Shown: positions 27,009-35,582 of the stretch, in pieces
Position numbering within the stretch: the stretch's first letter is position 1
Layout: each line of letters starts with the position of its first letter
Assembly: GCA_030584085.1 (NCBI GenBank)
Contig: CP129490.1
Location: 2,389,511 to 2,453,510, forward strand
Source of the DNA: Melioribacteraceae bacterium
Lineage (GTDB): Bacteria; Bacteroidota; Ignavibacteria; Ignavibacteriales; Melioribacteraceae
Direction of reading: 5' to 3'
DNA length: 64,000 nt
Made by a program: the position numbers and the translations under genes
Notes under the pieces: model-generated
Database searches by the model: none
What the model was told of the DNA's origin: nothing
The model's input: the letters and a program-made list of their open reading frames with translations, nothing else

Positions 27009-27037
27009 AATTTACGTGGGTGAGGTAAAAATTGCAA
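27009..27037 (-). promoter_or_regulatory. Predicted fadD promoter
   Basis: On the minus strand TTG (27035-27037) is followed by 20 bases and TAAATTAA starting at 27014. The spacing is the same as in the other candidates. The box matches TAnnTTTG only partly. It lies 28 bases before the fadD start and clear of the Shine-Dalgarno. Confidence 0.45.
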
Positions 27038-27060
27038 TAAAATCCGATTAAAAATATGAA
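27032..27060 (+). promoter_or_regulatory. Weak candidate promoter for the YqaA-like gene
   Basis: On the plus strand TTG (27032-27034) is followed by 20 bases and TATGAA (27055-27060). Together with the fadD promoter it shares the palindrome TTGCAA, so the two -33 elements are back to back. The -7 box is a poor match to TAnnTTTG. Confidence 0.25.
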
Positions 27061-27131
27061 TATCCTGTATATGAAATAATTTCTTTAGGGATGATAATTT
27101 TAGTATTATTGCGGTTTATTATTCTAAAAAG

Positions 27132-27746
27132 ATGAAATTAATTCGGAAAATATATGACTGGATGCTACACTGGGCCGAAACTCCTTACGGGCCAATAGCT
27201 TTATTTATTTTAGCTTTTGCAGAAGCATCCTTCTTCCCGATTCCGCCTGATGCCTTATTAATTGCGTTAGCTTTAGGTGCAAGGACAAAATCGTTTCAGT
27301 TCGCAATTAATAGTACAGTCGGTTCAGTATTAGGGGCTTTACTCGGTTACGCTATCGGACATTTTCTTTGGTGGGGTACAGACGATAGTTTTTCCGCAAT
27401 CGCACTTTTCTTTTTTGATAACATACCGGGTTTTACGCAAGAAATTTTTTATAATGTAAAAAGTCTTTACGACGAATGGAATTTTTGGATAATTTTTACT
27501 GCCGGATTCACACCAATTCCCTATAAAGTTTTTACCATATCTGGTGGAGCATTCGAGATTAATCTCATGTTGTTTGTAATAGCCTCAATTATAAGCAGAG
27601 CTGCACGTTTCTTTCTTGTTGCTTACTTAATTTGGAGATTCGGACCTCAGATAAAAAGCTTCATCGACAAATATTTTAATTTACTTGCAATCGCTTTTAC
27701 AGTATTATTGATCGGCGGGTTTGTTTTGATAAAATATCTTATTTAA
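27132..27746 (+). CDS. YqaA/DedA-family (VTT domain) membrane protein
   Basis: The 204-residue integral membrane protein has several hydrophobic helices, with the re-entrant-loop block AFAEASFFPIPPDALLIAL near residues 28-46. A second block, FTAGFTPIPYKVFTISGGAF near 121-140, corresponds to the VTT-domain motif of DedA and YqaA proteins. Members of this group are linked to lipid (undecaprenyl phosphate or phosphatidylethanolamine) flipping. The role here is inferred. It is divergent from fadD and converges on the transketolase gene. Confidence 0.82.
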   Translation: MKLIRKIYDWMLHWAETPYGPIALFILAFAEASFFPIPPDALLIALALGARTKSFQFAINSTVGSVLGALLGYAIGHFLWWGTDDSFSAIALFFFDNIPGFTQEIFYNVKSLYDEWNFWIIFTAGFTPIPYKVFTISGGAFEINLMLFVIASIISRAARFFLVAYLIWRFGPQIKSFIDKYFNLLAIAFTVLLIGGFVLIKYLI

Positions 27747-27782
27747 AAAAAGCGGTTGCAAATCATAGTAATTAACAACCGC
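27746..27782 (-). terminator. Transketolase terminator
   Basis: On the minus strand GCGGTTG pairs with CAACCGC across a 17-base AT-rich loop and is followed by seven T. It lies 8 bases after the transketolase stop and abuts the end of the convergent YqaA-like gene. Confidence 0.7.
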
Positions 27783-27789
27783 GTTAAAA

Positions 27790-29793
27790 TTATTTACCTA
27801 ATGACGCTTTTGTTCTATTAACTATATTCTCAATACTAAAACCATATTTTTCAAAAATTACTTCAAGCGGTGCAGAAGCCCCAAACTTTTCGATACTGAT
27901 ACACTCTCCGGCGTCACCAACATATTTTTCCCATCCTTGTTTAACACCGGCCTCAATTGATATTCTAACTTTTATATCTTTTGGAATAATAGAATTTTTA
28001 TATTCATCATCTTGCATCTCAAACAATTCCCAACTAGGAAAACTAACTACTCGAGTTTTTATTCCTTGAGTTTCCAATTTTTCTGAAGCATTTATTGCTA
28101 GGTCTACTTCCGAACCTGTTGAGAAAAGAATAGCATCCGGTTTACCTTTGGTATCTTTAATTATATATGCGCCTTTTTTTAATCCCTCAGCCGATGCATA
28201 TTTATTTCGGTCAATTATTTTAATCTTTTGTCGTGTTAATACTATCGCAACGGGGCCTGATTTATGCTTAATTGCGGCTTGCCATGCATAAGTTGTCTCA
28301 TTTGCATCGGAAGGACGAATAACAACTAAACCGGGAATTGCTCGAAGCGAAGAAAGATGTTCAACCGGTTGGTGAGTCGGTCCATCTTCTCCTAAGCCAA
28401 TACTATCGTGAGTGAAAACATATATTGGTCTTATGTGTGAGAGAGATGCGAGTCTAATTGCCGGACGAAGATAATCTGAGAATACTAAAAATGTTGCACC
28501 GTAAGGAATCACGCCGCCATAAAGTGCCATGCCGTTAAGTATAGCTGCCATACCAAATTCACGAATACCAAAATTTATATTTCTTCCGTTTCTATTTTCA
28601 GCAGAAAAATCTGGATCAGTTTTAATTTTTGTATTAGTAGAAGCAGCCAAATCAGCCGAGCCACCAAATAATGTGGGAAGATTTTCTGCAATTGAATTAA
28701 TTACTTTTTCAGAACTATTTCGAGTGGCTTGTTTTTCACCATAGTTTTCAAATTTTGGGAGAAGTGACTTCCATTGATCACCAAAATTACCAACCATTAC
28801 TTTTTGGAATAATTCAGCCTCTGCAGGATATTTCGCTGAATATTCAGTGAATAATTTATTCCATTTTTCTTCTTTAGTAGCACCTTCAGTCTTAAGTAAC
28901 GCGAAATGTTCCTTTACTTCTTCAGGAATGTAGAAGGTTTTACCTTCCGGCCAATTTAGATTTTTCTTTGTCGCAGCAACTTCTTCATCTCCTAGAGGGG
29001 AACCATGAGCAGAGGAAGTATCTTGTTTCTTTGGACTTCCATAACCTATGTGTGTATCTGTTATAATCAAAGCTGGTCTATCTGACTTTTTCGCATTGCT
29101 TACAGCTTCCTCTAATTTCTCTAAATCGTTTACGTCTTTTACATGTTGAACGTACCAGCCATAAGCTTCAAATCTCATTGCTGCATTATCCGACATGGAA
29201 ATCGATGTGCTTCCGTCTATCGTAATTTTATTGTTATCGTAAAAAACAATGAGTTTATTAATTTTATTATGTCCGGCAAATGAAGCGGCTTCATGTGATA
29301 CACCTTCCATAAGATCACCATCACCGGCAATAACATAAACGTAATTATCCAAAATCTTAAAATTGTCTTTATTAAATTTGGCGCTTAAAAAAGCTTGTGC
29401 AGTTGCCATACCGATCGCGTTTGCAAATCCTTGTCCTAATGGACCAGTAGAAGTTTCAACCCCGGGGGTTAATCCATATTCAGGATGACCGGGAGTAATA
29501 CTTCCCCACTGCCTAAAGTTTTGCAGATCTTCCATCGTCACTTTGTAGCCTGATAAGTGTAGAGAACTATATAGCAGCATACTTCCGTGACCAGCACTTA
29601 ATACAAATCGATCTCTATTTATCCATTTCGGATTCATTGGATTGTGATTCATAATTTTTCGATAAAGCAAATATGCAATTGGAGCACAACCCATCGGCAT
29701 TCCCGGATGGCCTGAATTTGCTTTTTGTACACCATCAACAGATAAAAACCTTATTGTGTTAATCGACATGTTTTCGATACTAGTTTGGTTCAT
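27790..29793 (-). CDS. tkt: Transketolase
   Basis: The 667-residue thiamine-diphosphate enzyme moves two-carbon units between sugar phosphates in the non-oxidative pentose phosphate pathway. The N-terminal HPGMPMGCAPIAYLLY, the thiamine/metal motif AGDGDLMEGVSHEAASFAG with DNNKITIDG, and the pyrimidine-domain TFLVFSDYLRPAIRL are all present. I chose the ATG at 29793 (GGAG 7 bases upstream); upstream in-frame codons would overlap the preceding small gene. Length is typical. It is downstream of a 111-residue gene of unknown function. Confidence 0.95.
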   Translation of the reverse strand: MNQTSIENMSINTIRFLSVDGVQKANSGHPGMPMGCAPIAYLLYRKIMNHNPMNPKWINRDRFVLSAGHGSMLLYSSLHLSGYKVTMEDLQNFRQWGSITPGHPEYGLTPGVETSTGPLGQGFANAIGMATAQAFLSAKFNKDNFKILDNYVYVIAGDGDLMEGVSHEAASFAGHNKINKLIVFYDNNKITIDGSTSISMSDNAAMRFEAYGWYVQHVKDVNDLEKLEEAVSNAKKSDRPALIITDTHIGYGSPKKQDTSSAHGSPLGDEEVAATKKNLNWPEGKTFYIPEEVKEHFALLKTEGATKEEKWNKLFTEYSAKYPAEAELFQKVMVGNFGDQWKSLLPKFENYGEKQATRNSSEKVINSIAENLPTLFGGSADLAASTNTKIKTDPDFSAENRNGRNINFGIREFGMAAILNGMALYGGVIPYGATFLVFSDYLRPAIRLASLSHIRPIYVFTHDSIGLGEDGPTHQPVEHLSSLRAIPGLVVIRPSDANETTYAWQAAIKHKSGPVAIVLTRQKIKIIDRNKYASAEGLKKGAYIIKDTKGKPDAILFSTGSEVDLAINASEKLETQGIKTRVVSFPSWELFEMQDDEYKNSIIPKDIKVRISIEAGVKQGWEKYVGDAGECISIEKFGASAPLEVIFEKYGFSIENIVNRTKASLGK

Positions 29794-29806
29794 TACTTTC
29801 TCCATA

Positions 29807-30142
29807 TTAAAATTCTTCACCATAAAATTCACCGTCAACAATTGGTGTAACACATATTAACGGTTTATCAGGTACGTTAAACTCGGTAAATATTTCCTCG
29901 AAAAGTCTATAATGCATTCCTTGTTTCTCTAATTTAGCAAAACGACTATAAGGCATGTACTGCCCTTTCTTATCAACCGGTGCTTCAAACAATATTGCTG
30001 ATTCAAAATCTTCTTTAGCAGATTTTTTTAAAAATATTATCTTTTCTTCATCAGTGCCGGATTGTTTGTATGATAAAGCTTTGAATCCGGTTACAAAATC
30101 CTTTTGAATAATTAAATAAATATTTACAATGGTTTCTAGCAA
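29807..30142 (-). CDS. Uncharacterised 111-residue protein
   Basis: I do not recognise this protein. It begins at a TTG bounded upstream by an in-frame stop, has no signal peptide, and is rich in acidic and aromatic residues (KSAKEDFESAILFEAP, MHYRLFEEIFTEF). It ends DGEFYGEEF, 13 bases before the transketolase start, so the two may be cotranscribed. The frame is intact and base use resembles the neighbours. A soluble cytoplasmic protein is likely; function is unknown. Confidence 0.5.
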   Translation of the reverse strand: MLETIVNIYLIIQKDFVTGFKALSYKQSGTDEEKIIFLKKSAKEDFESAILFEAPVDKKGQYMPYSRFAKLEKQGMHYRLFEEIFTEFNVPDKPLICVTPIVDGEFYGEEF

Positions 30143-30160
30143 TCTTTAATAAATTTATTT

Positions 30161-30190
30161 TTTAAAAAAGCCGGAAATACCGGCTTTAAA
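30161..30190 (-). terminator. Fumarase gene terminator
   Basis: AAAGCCGG and CCGGCTTT form an 8-base stem around a five-base loop, followed by a T-run on the minus strand. It is about 48 bases after the fumC stop and upstream of the 111-residue gene. Confidence 0.8.
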
Positions 30191-30237
30191 TTGTGGAAAT
30201 ACATTTATTCTAGTTTTATTATCTCATAATTCCAAAA

Positions 30238-31629
30238 TTACTTTTTAGGCCCGATCATATTTTCAGGTCTAACTTTTTCATCAAATTCTTTCTCTGTAAG
30301 CAATCCTAACGCAACTGCGGCTTCTTTTAAAGTTGAGTTATCGTTAAAAGCTTTCTTTGCTACTTTTGCTGCGTTGTCATAACCGATATGAGGATTTAGT
30401 GCAGTAACTAACATCAAAGAGTTACGCAAATTTTTATCAATGTTAACCTCATTTGCTTCAATCCCTACCACACAATGATCTGCAAAACTATCACAAGCAT
30501 CACCAAGTAATCTGATTGATTGTAAAAGATTGTAGATCATGACAGGTTTGAAAACATTTAATTCAAAATTGCCGCTTGCACCACCAAAGTTTACGGCAAC
30601 ATCATTACCCATAACCTGAGCGCAAACCATTGTCATAGCTTCAGATTGAGTTGGATTTACTTTACCAGGCATAATTGAACTACCTGGTTCATTAGCAGGA
30701 AGATTAATTTCACCAATACCGCAACGAGGACCGCTACCAAGCCATCTAACATCGTTAGCAATTTTCATCAGGGAGGCAGCCAATGTTTTCATAACGCCGC
30801 TGGCTTCTACAATCGCGTCGTGTGCTGCTAGTGCCTCAAACTTATTAGGTGCTGTTACAAAATCTAATCCGGTTATTTCTGAAATTTTTGCAGCAGATAA
30901 TTCCGCAAATTTTTCATGAGTATTTAACCCTGTTCCAACTGCGGTCCCACCAAGTGCTAATTCCTTTAATCGTGGCAAACAACTATTAATTCTATTCAAA
31001 CCATAACTCAATTGTTGTACATAGGCTGAGAACTCTTGACCAAGTGTAAGCGGAACAGCATCCATCAAGTGAGTTCTTCCTATTTTGATTATATTCTTGA
31101 ATTCTTCTGCTTTAACTTGAAGTGCGTCTCTAAGTTTAGTAACACGAGGAATTAAATGATTAACTATTTGTTCGACTGCTGCAATATGCATAGCTGTAGG
31201 AAAAGTATCATTCGAAGATTGAGCTTTGTTAACATCATCATTAGGATGAATAGGTTTTTTACTTCCTAATTCTTCGCCGGCTATTTCAATAGCTCGGTTG
31301 GCGATAACTTCATTTGAGTTCATGTTTGTTTGTGTTCCGCTTCCGGTTTGCCAAACTACTAGCGGAAAATGATCATCTAACCTTCCTTCAATAACTTCAT
31401 CAGCTGCTTTTACAATCAACTCGGCTTTTTCCTTGGTTAACATACCGAGTTCTTGATTTGTTTGAGCGGCAGCTTTCTTTAATATTCCTAAGGCTCTAAT
31501 TATTTCGCGAGGAAAAGTTTCACCACCAATTTTGAAATTCATTAATGATCTAGCTGTTTGTGCGCCATAATATTTATCAGCCGGAACTTTTACTTCACCC
31601 ATAGTATCTGTTTCAATTCTGTATTCCAT
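30238..31629 (-). CDS. fumC: Fumarate hydratase class II
   Basis: The 463-residue enzyme interconverts fumarate and malate in the TCA cycle. The signature [15 protein letters not shown], the active-site block [19 protein letters not shown] and [19 protein letters not shown] are clear. The related aspartate ammonia-lyase is less likely: the C-terminus [18 protein letters not shown] is typical of FumC. It has its own promoter, a GGGAG site before the ATG and its own terminator. Confidence 0.94.
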   Translation of the reverse strand: MEYRIETDTMGEVKVPADKYYGAQTARSLMNFKIGGETFPREIIRALGILKKAAAQTNQELGMLTKEKAELIVKAADEVIEGRLDDHFPLVVWQTGSGTQTNMNSNEVIANRAIEIAGEELGSKKPIHPNDDVNKAQSSNDTFPTAMHIAAVEQIVNHLIPRVTKLRDALQVKAEEFKNIIKIGRTHLMDAVPLTLGQEFSAYVQQLSYGLNRINSCLPRLKELALGGTAVGTGLNTHEKFAELSAAKISEITGLDFVTAPNKFEALAAHDAIVEASGVMKTLAASLMKIANDVRWLGSGPRCGIGEINLPANEPGSSIMPGKVNPTQSEAMTMVCAQVMGNDVAVNFGGASGNFELNVFKPVMIYNLLQSIRLLGDACDSFADHCVVGIEANEVNIDKNLRNSLMLVTALNPHIGYDNAAKVAKKAFNDNSTLKEAAVALGLLTEKEFDEKVRPENMIGPKK

Positions 31630-31655
31630 TTGCTCTCCCTGTTTTTTAAGAGATA

Positions 31656-31684
31656 AATTTAACCGATTTGATGTTGAAATTCAA
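31656..31684 (-). promoter_or_regulatory. Predicted fumC promoter
   Basis: On the minus strand TTG (31682-31684) is followed by 20 bases and TAAATTTATC beginning at 31661. Spacing is identical to the nuo and lysW candidates; the box resembles that upstream of rpsL. The leader to the fumC ATG would be about 20 bases. Confidence 0.5.
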
Positions 31685-31701
31685 TTTAAAGATATGATAA
31701 C

Positions 31702-32367
31702 TCATTTGATTCTGCGGGCACCAACATATCTTTTTTTATAGTATGAACTTTCAAGTGAGGAAACTGTAACACCTAATGATCGGCTGGCGTGTGCAAATAA
31801 ATTTTCACCTATATAGATACCCACATGCCCGGGGTACGATCGTCGAGTAGTATTAAAGAAAATCAAATCACCAAATGTTAATTCCGATTTGGAGGATATT
31901 AATTCACCGATACTAAATTGTTCACTAGAAGTTCGAGGTAATTGAAGTCCAATAGCGGTATCAAATACATGCTGTGTAAATGCAGAGCAGTCAATTCCAT
32001 TACGATCGACGCCTCCATATTTATACGGAGTTTCAAGATAAGATATAATTTCAAACAATATTTTTTCTCTCGTTGTAAAAGCCGAACTAAGTGATTGCAT
32101 TCTTTCGTATTTACCAATAAACTCTCGTGTATCAACTGGTACATCCTCAACCGGAATATCATCAAATTCCTCAAGTTCATCTGGAATATTATAAACTGTT
32201 GATGTATCCGTATTCTCAGTGGAAGTAAACCTTACCGAGGAAGGTTGTTTTTCTTCTACTTCTTTTGGACGGTTATAACGATCGGATTGTGAGGAGGGTG
32301 AACAACCGAATATAAGCCAAGTCAATAACACAACTATTAAGGAAGCGAGATAAAATCTGTATTGCAT
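31702..32367 (-). CDS. NlpC/P60 family lipoprotein peptidase
   Basis: The 221-residue lipoprotein (lipobox LIFGC, C22) has a Ser/Thr/Glu-rich spacer (about 25-80) and a C-terminal NlpC/P60 domain. The catalytic cysteine is C127 (GIDCSAF), with H181 (PGHVGIYIG) and H193 (FAHAS) completing the triad. It should hydrolyse peptide cross-bridges in peptidoglycan at the cell envelope. It follows rpoD by 5 bases and is the last gene of the deoB-rpoD operon. Length and residues are normal. Confidence 0.9.
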   Translation of the reverse strand: MQYRFYLASLIVVLLTWLIFGCSPSSQSDRYNRPKEVEEKQPSSVRFTSTENTDTSTVYNIPDELEEFDDIPVEDVPVDTREFIGKYERMQSLSSAFTTREKILFEIISYLETPYKYGGVDRNGIDCSAFTQHVFDTAIGLQLPRTSSEQFSIGELISSKSELTFGDLIFFNTTRRSYPGHVGIYIGENLFAHASRSLGVTVSSLESSYYKKRYVGARRIK

Positions 32368-32372
32368 GGAAA

Positions 32373-33227
32373 CTATCCGAGGTAAGTTCTTAGGTTCTTA
32401 CTTCTCGAAGCGTGTCTTAATCGTCTTATTGCTTTCTCTTTTATTTGACGAACCCGCTCACGAGTTAAATTGAATTTTTCGCCTATCTCTTCTAATGTTA
32501 AACTGTGTTCTGTACCTAAACCAAAATATAATTTGATAACTTCAGCTTCACGTTCCGTTAAAGTTGCGAGAGCACGTTCAACTTCACTCTTAAGTGATTC
32601 TGACATTAAGCTAAAATCGGGAGAGGGTTGTTGATCGTTTTCTAACACATCAAGCAGTCTATTTTCTTCACCTTGAGTGAAAGGTGCATCCATAGAAATA
32701 TGTCTGCCTGAAATTTTCAGAGTATCGGAAACTTCATTAATATCCATTTCCAATTCTTTAGCTAGTTCACTTGCGCTTGGTTCTCTTTCAAATTCTTGTT
32801 CTAAGTTACTGTATGCTTTACCGATTTTATTAAGCGCACCGACTCTATTTAATGGAAGTCTTACTATCCTAGATTGCTCGGCAAGAGCTTGTAAAATTGA
32901 TTGTCTAATCCACCAAACAGCATAAGAAATAAATTTGAATCCGCGGGTTTCATCAAATCTTTTTGCTGCTTTAATTAGTCCTAAGTTACCTTCATTAATA
33001 AGGTCACCAAGAGTTAGTCCTTGATTTTGATATTGCTTTGCTACACTAACAACGAATCGTAAATTAGCTTTTACTAGTTTCTCTAAAGCTGATTGGTCAC
33101 CTTTTTTAATTTTTATTGCAAGTTCAATTTCCTCGTCGGCAGTAAGCAGATCAACTTTACCGATTTCTTGCAAATATTTATCTAACGATTGACTTTCACG
33201 ATTGGTGAATTGTTTAGTGATCTTCAA
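32373..33227 (-). CDS. rpoD: Primary sigma factor (Bacteroidota-type RpoD)
   Basis: The 284-residue group 1 sigma factor directs RNA polymerase to housekeeping promoters. It lacks region 1.1 and begins [19 protein letters not shown], like the short Bacteroidota sigma factor. Region 2 ([17 protein letters not shown] to [13 protein letters not shown]) and region 4 ([20 protein letters not shown]) are complete. It starts with TTG after AGGAG; an ATG upstream is out of frame. It follows two microcompartment vertex genes by 11 bases, an uncommon neighbourhood for the main sigma factor. Confidence 0.95.
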   Translation of the reverse strand: MKITKQFTNRESQSLDKYLQEIGKVDLLTADEEIELAIKIKKGDQSALEKLVKANLRFVVSVAKQYQNQGLTLGDLINEGNLGLIKAAKRFDETRGFKFISYAVWWIRQSILQALAEQSRIVRLPLNRVGALNKIGKAYSNLEQEFEREPSASELAKELEMDINEVSDTLKISGRHISMDAPFTQGEENRLLDVLENDQQPSPDFSLMSESLKSEVERALATLTEREAEVIKLYFGLGTEHSLTLEEIGEKFNLTRERVRQIKEKAIRRLRHASRSKNLRTYLG

Positions 33228-33238
33228 AACAACATCTC

Positions 33239-33511
33239 CTAATTAAGTTCAGAGTTTATTGAATCAACAATCCCAACAATTGAAGCATCAACGGGAGCCA
33301 TGTCAACAGTTAACGGGATGACAGCTTCACTGGCGGTAATGTAGTACACAATCTCACCAGGTCCGGCACCTATTGTATCTAATGCAACAATTGGCCTACC
33401 AATATCTTCTTTTTTCGAGTTAATTGGTTGAACAAATTGCATTTTATAATTTTTCAATGACTCATATTTTCGAGTCGCCCAAATTGTTCCTATTACACGT
33501 CCAAGTATCAT
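33239..33511 (-). CDS. EutN/CcmL-family microcompartment vertex protein (second copy)
   Basis: The 90-residue protein belongs to the BMC pentamer family that caps the vertices of bacterial microcompartments. It starts [20 protein letters not shown] and has [15 protein letters not shown]. It lacks the usual GSSAR loop (TASEAVIP instead), unlike the copy just upstream. Its ATG shares bases with that gene's stop (TGATG). No hexameric shell protein or enzyme of a known microcompartment is in the window. It may be a satellite of a shell locus elsewhere. Confidence 0.87.
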   Translation of the reverse strand: MILGRVIGTIWATRKYESLKNYKMQFVQPINSKKEDIGRPIVALDTIGAGPGEIVYYITASEAVIPLTVDMAPVDASIVGIVDSINSELN

Positions 33512-33810
33512 CAGTTCTTATCTGCTTCAGTTAATTTCTCTTTAACACTTATGTCAAGTTTATCAACAATTGCCATTATAACAGCATCAACGGGTTTATT
33601 TTTCGTTATTGCTGTTTGACGCGCTGAACTTCCTTGAGCAGCCAAAATAATCTCACCGACCCCGGCACCAACTGAATCTACAGCTACCACATAATTATTC
33701 AGTGGTTTATAATCTAAGTCGAGTTCTCTAACAATCAAAAACTTTGACCCGACAAGATTTTCATCTTTACGGGTTGACCAAACAGTTCCAATTACTTTAC
33801 CTAACATCAT
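33511..33810 (-). CDS. EutN/CcmL-family microcompartment vertex protein (first copy)
   Basis: The 99-residue protein is a clear BMC pentamer subunit. It has LGKVIGTVWSTRKDENLVGSK, FLIVRELD, VAVDSVGAGVGEIIL and the AAQGSSARQT loop. The C-terminus carries an extra charged tail (SVKEKLTEADKN). It follows the PIN-domain gene by 8 bases and overlaps the second vertex gene. Pentamers are normally encoded with hexamers, so the pair on its own is notable. Confidence 0.9.
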   Translation of the reverse strand: MMLGKVIGTVWSTRKDENLVGSKFLIVRELDLDYKPLNNYVVAVDSVGAGVGEIILAAQGSSARQTAITKNKPVDAVIMAIVDKLDISVKEKLTEADKN

Positions 33811-33818
33811 AAGCTACC

Positions 33819-34205
33819 TCACAAATTTTTCGGGTCAATTATTTCTAATTCGGTATTTGAATATCTATTTATATTTTCTGTAACAACTTTCAGTTTATTT
33901 ATTTTTGCTGTCACACAGAACAATGCATCTCTTACACTATTTACCTTTTCTGTAAATTCCGAAACCAATAAACTGTAACGCGCATGAAAACCCAAAACAG
34001 TAACGGCTTTCATCAATGCATCAACGGAATCTTTTTCAATATTATCGCGAACAGTAAAATATAATTCAGCGGAATTTATAACAGTTGTGAAACAAATTCC
34101 AGACTCCATTAATTTTTCGAGGTGGGATTTTTCATTTCCCTTATAAATTAGATGATCAACAAGAACATCGGTGTCAATCAAGTATTCGTTTTTATCTTTA
34201 CTCAA
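33819..34205 (-). CDS. PIN-domain protein
   Basis: The 128-residue protein resembles PIN-domain ribonucleases. Acidic positions are D11 (YLIDTDVLVDHL), E47 (NSAELYF) and D93 (SVRDALFC). The fourth site is weak: VTENINRYSN has N113 where an aspartate is usual. Many such proteins are VapC toxins, and a 63-residue gene overlaps its start by 4 bases, as an antitoxin might. However, both lie in an operon with rpoD and microcompartment vertex genes, so a regulatory or structural RNA role is possible. Confidence 0.72.
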   Translation of the reverse strand: MSKDKNEYLIDTDVLVDHLIYKGNEKSHLEKLMESGICFTTVINSAELYFTVRDNIEKDSVDALMKAVTVLGFHARYSLLVSEFTEKVNSVRDALFCVTAKINKLKVVTENINRYSNTELEIIDPKNL

Positions 34206-34393
34206 TATACAATCCTAGAAACAAAATCTGTATTATAAAGAGAACTTTTACATTTCAAAAAATCTATCACAATTTCTTCAGGAAGTGATTGAGCTTGGAC
34301 TATCCTCTTTAGCAAATCTTTATCGATCACTTTTTCGAATCTTTCTTTTGAATTGTTGACCTCACCGGTTTTATTAGACATTGAATAATTCAT
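34202..34393 (-). CDS. Small 63-residue protein upstream of the PIN gene
   Basis: I do not recognise it by family. The protein is charged, helical-looking, and without a signal or cysteine pair (one Cys at about residue 48). It overlaps the PIN gene by ATGA, so the two are translationally coupled. That is how antitoxin genes are often placed, but I see no clear DNA-binding motif. Its starts MNYSM include a second ATG four codons in. It lies 20 bases after deoB. Confidence 0.5.
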   Translation of the reverse strand: MNYSMSNKTGEVNNSKERFEKVIDKDLLKRIVQAQSLPEEIVIDFLKCKSSLYNTDFVSRIVY

Positions 34394-34413
34394 CTATCCC
34401 AATGCGTAAGAAT

Positions 34414-35580
34414 TTAAAACTCATTTAAAAAACTTGTTCCTTCCAAATTGTTATTTACTTTAAAATAATGTGCTATAGTTTGGGCAGCGTCTGAAAATGT
34501 CTCCCGAATTCCTAGATTAATCCCTTTAATATTCTTTCTATAAAATAGAACAGGCACATATTCTCTGCTGTGATCGGTACTAGGTGTGGTGGGATCGTTT
34601 CCATGATCAGCAGTAATCAGTAATGCATCAGATAAATCTAAAGATTCAGTAAAATTTGGCAGCCAGTCATCAAACTCTTTTAATGCTTTATGAAAACCTT
34701 CCGGGTCATTTCTATGCCCGAAATAGACGTCGAAATCAACTAGGTTTGCAAATACAAAGGAATTAGAAACTCTTTTTGAATAATTCAATAACTTTGACAT
34801 TCCTTCACTGTTAGACTTTGTCTTTTCTACTATATCAATTCCTTTGTAGTTGAACAAGTCATTAATTTTGCCAATACCAACTGTTTGAATTTTATTTTGT
34901 TGGAGATAATCTAATATTGTATTAGAAGGTGGATTTAATGAAAAATCTTTTCGATTAGTTGTTCGTTCATAGTTACCTGCTTTTCCGATAAACGGTCTAG
35001 CAATAATTCTTCCCACAGCATGCTCATTAATTAAAATTTCTTCACGAGTAATTTTACAAATTTCGTAAAGTCTATCTAACGGAATTATCTCTTCATGAGC
35101 GGCAATTTGAAATACCGAATCAGCTGACGTATAAATTATCGGGAAACCGGTTTTAACATGCTCATTGCCAAGTTCTTCAATAATTGCCGTTCCGGAGGCG
35201 GGTTTATTCCCAAGTATTCCTTTTAAGTTACATTTCGAAATAAACTTGTCAATTAATTCTTTTGGGAATCCATCAGGGTAATAAGGAAAATCAAAATCCA
35301 ATTTTAGACCGGCGATTTCCCAATGTCCGCTTGTAGAATCCTTTCCTTTTGATACTTCTTTCATTTTACCAAAGGATGCTATAGATTTTTGTACGGCGGG
35401 AACTCCTTTAATTTCTGCTACATTACCTAAACCAAAATTTTGCAGATTCGGTAAATCAAGTCCACCCAACAAATCAGCCATATTACCAAGAGTATTACTT
35501 CCTTTATCTCCATATTTATCCGCGTCGGGTAATTCCCCGATCCCAACACCATCTAATATGATTGTAAAAAAATTATTCAA
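34414..35580 (-). CDS. deoB: Phosphopentomutase
   Basis: The 388-residue alkaline-phosphatase-superfamily enzyme moves the phosphate of (deoxy)ribose between positions 1 and 5, in nucleoside salvage. It starts FFTIILDGVGIGELPDA and has metal-site blocks DKGSNTLGNMADLLGG, DFDVYFGHRNDPEG and LLITADHGNDPTTPSTDHSRE. The start is TTG two bases after the upstream stop. Full length. Downstream are the small protein, PIN and microcompartment vertex genes; deoxyribose phosphate breakdown makes acetaldehyde, which microcompartments can hold, so the neighbourhood may be more than chance. Confidence 0.94.
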   Translation of the reverse strand: MNNFFTIILDGVGIGELPDADKYGDKGSNTLGNMADLLGGLDLPNLQNFGLGNVAEIKGVPAVQKSIASFGKMKEVSKGKDSTSGHWEIAGLKLDFDFPYYPDGFPKELIDKFISKCNLKGILGNKPASGTAIIEELGNEHVKTGFPIIYTSADSVFQIAAHEEIIPLDRLYEICKITREEILINEHAVGRIIARPFIGKAGNYERTTNRKDFSLNPPSNTILDYLQQNKIQTVGIGKINDLFNYKGIDIVEKTKSNSEGMSKLLNYSKRVSNSFVFANLVDFDVYFGHRNDPEGFHKALKEFDDWLPNFTESLDLSDALLITADHGNDPTTPSTDHSREYVPVLFYRKNIKGINLGIRETFSDAAQTIAHYFKVNNNLEGTSFLNEF

Positions 35581-35582
35581 AA

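Noticed and set aside
30191-30236. TTG-N20-TAGAAT promoter-like match after fumC
   Set aside because: A transcript from it would meet the fumC terminator hairpin at once.
30238-31629. Aspartate ammonia-lyase as alternative for the fumarase gene
   Set aside because: The C-terminal block and NDTFPTA context favour FumC; both share GSSxMPxKxN.
33819-34393. Confident VapBC toxin-antitoxin call
   Set aside because: No recognisable antitoxin DNA-binding motif, one weak active-site position, and an operon of housekeeping genes.
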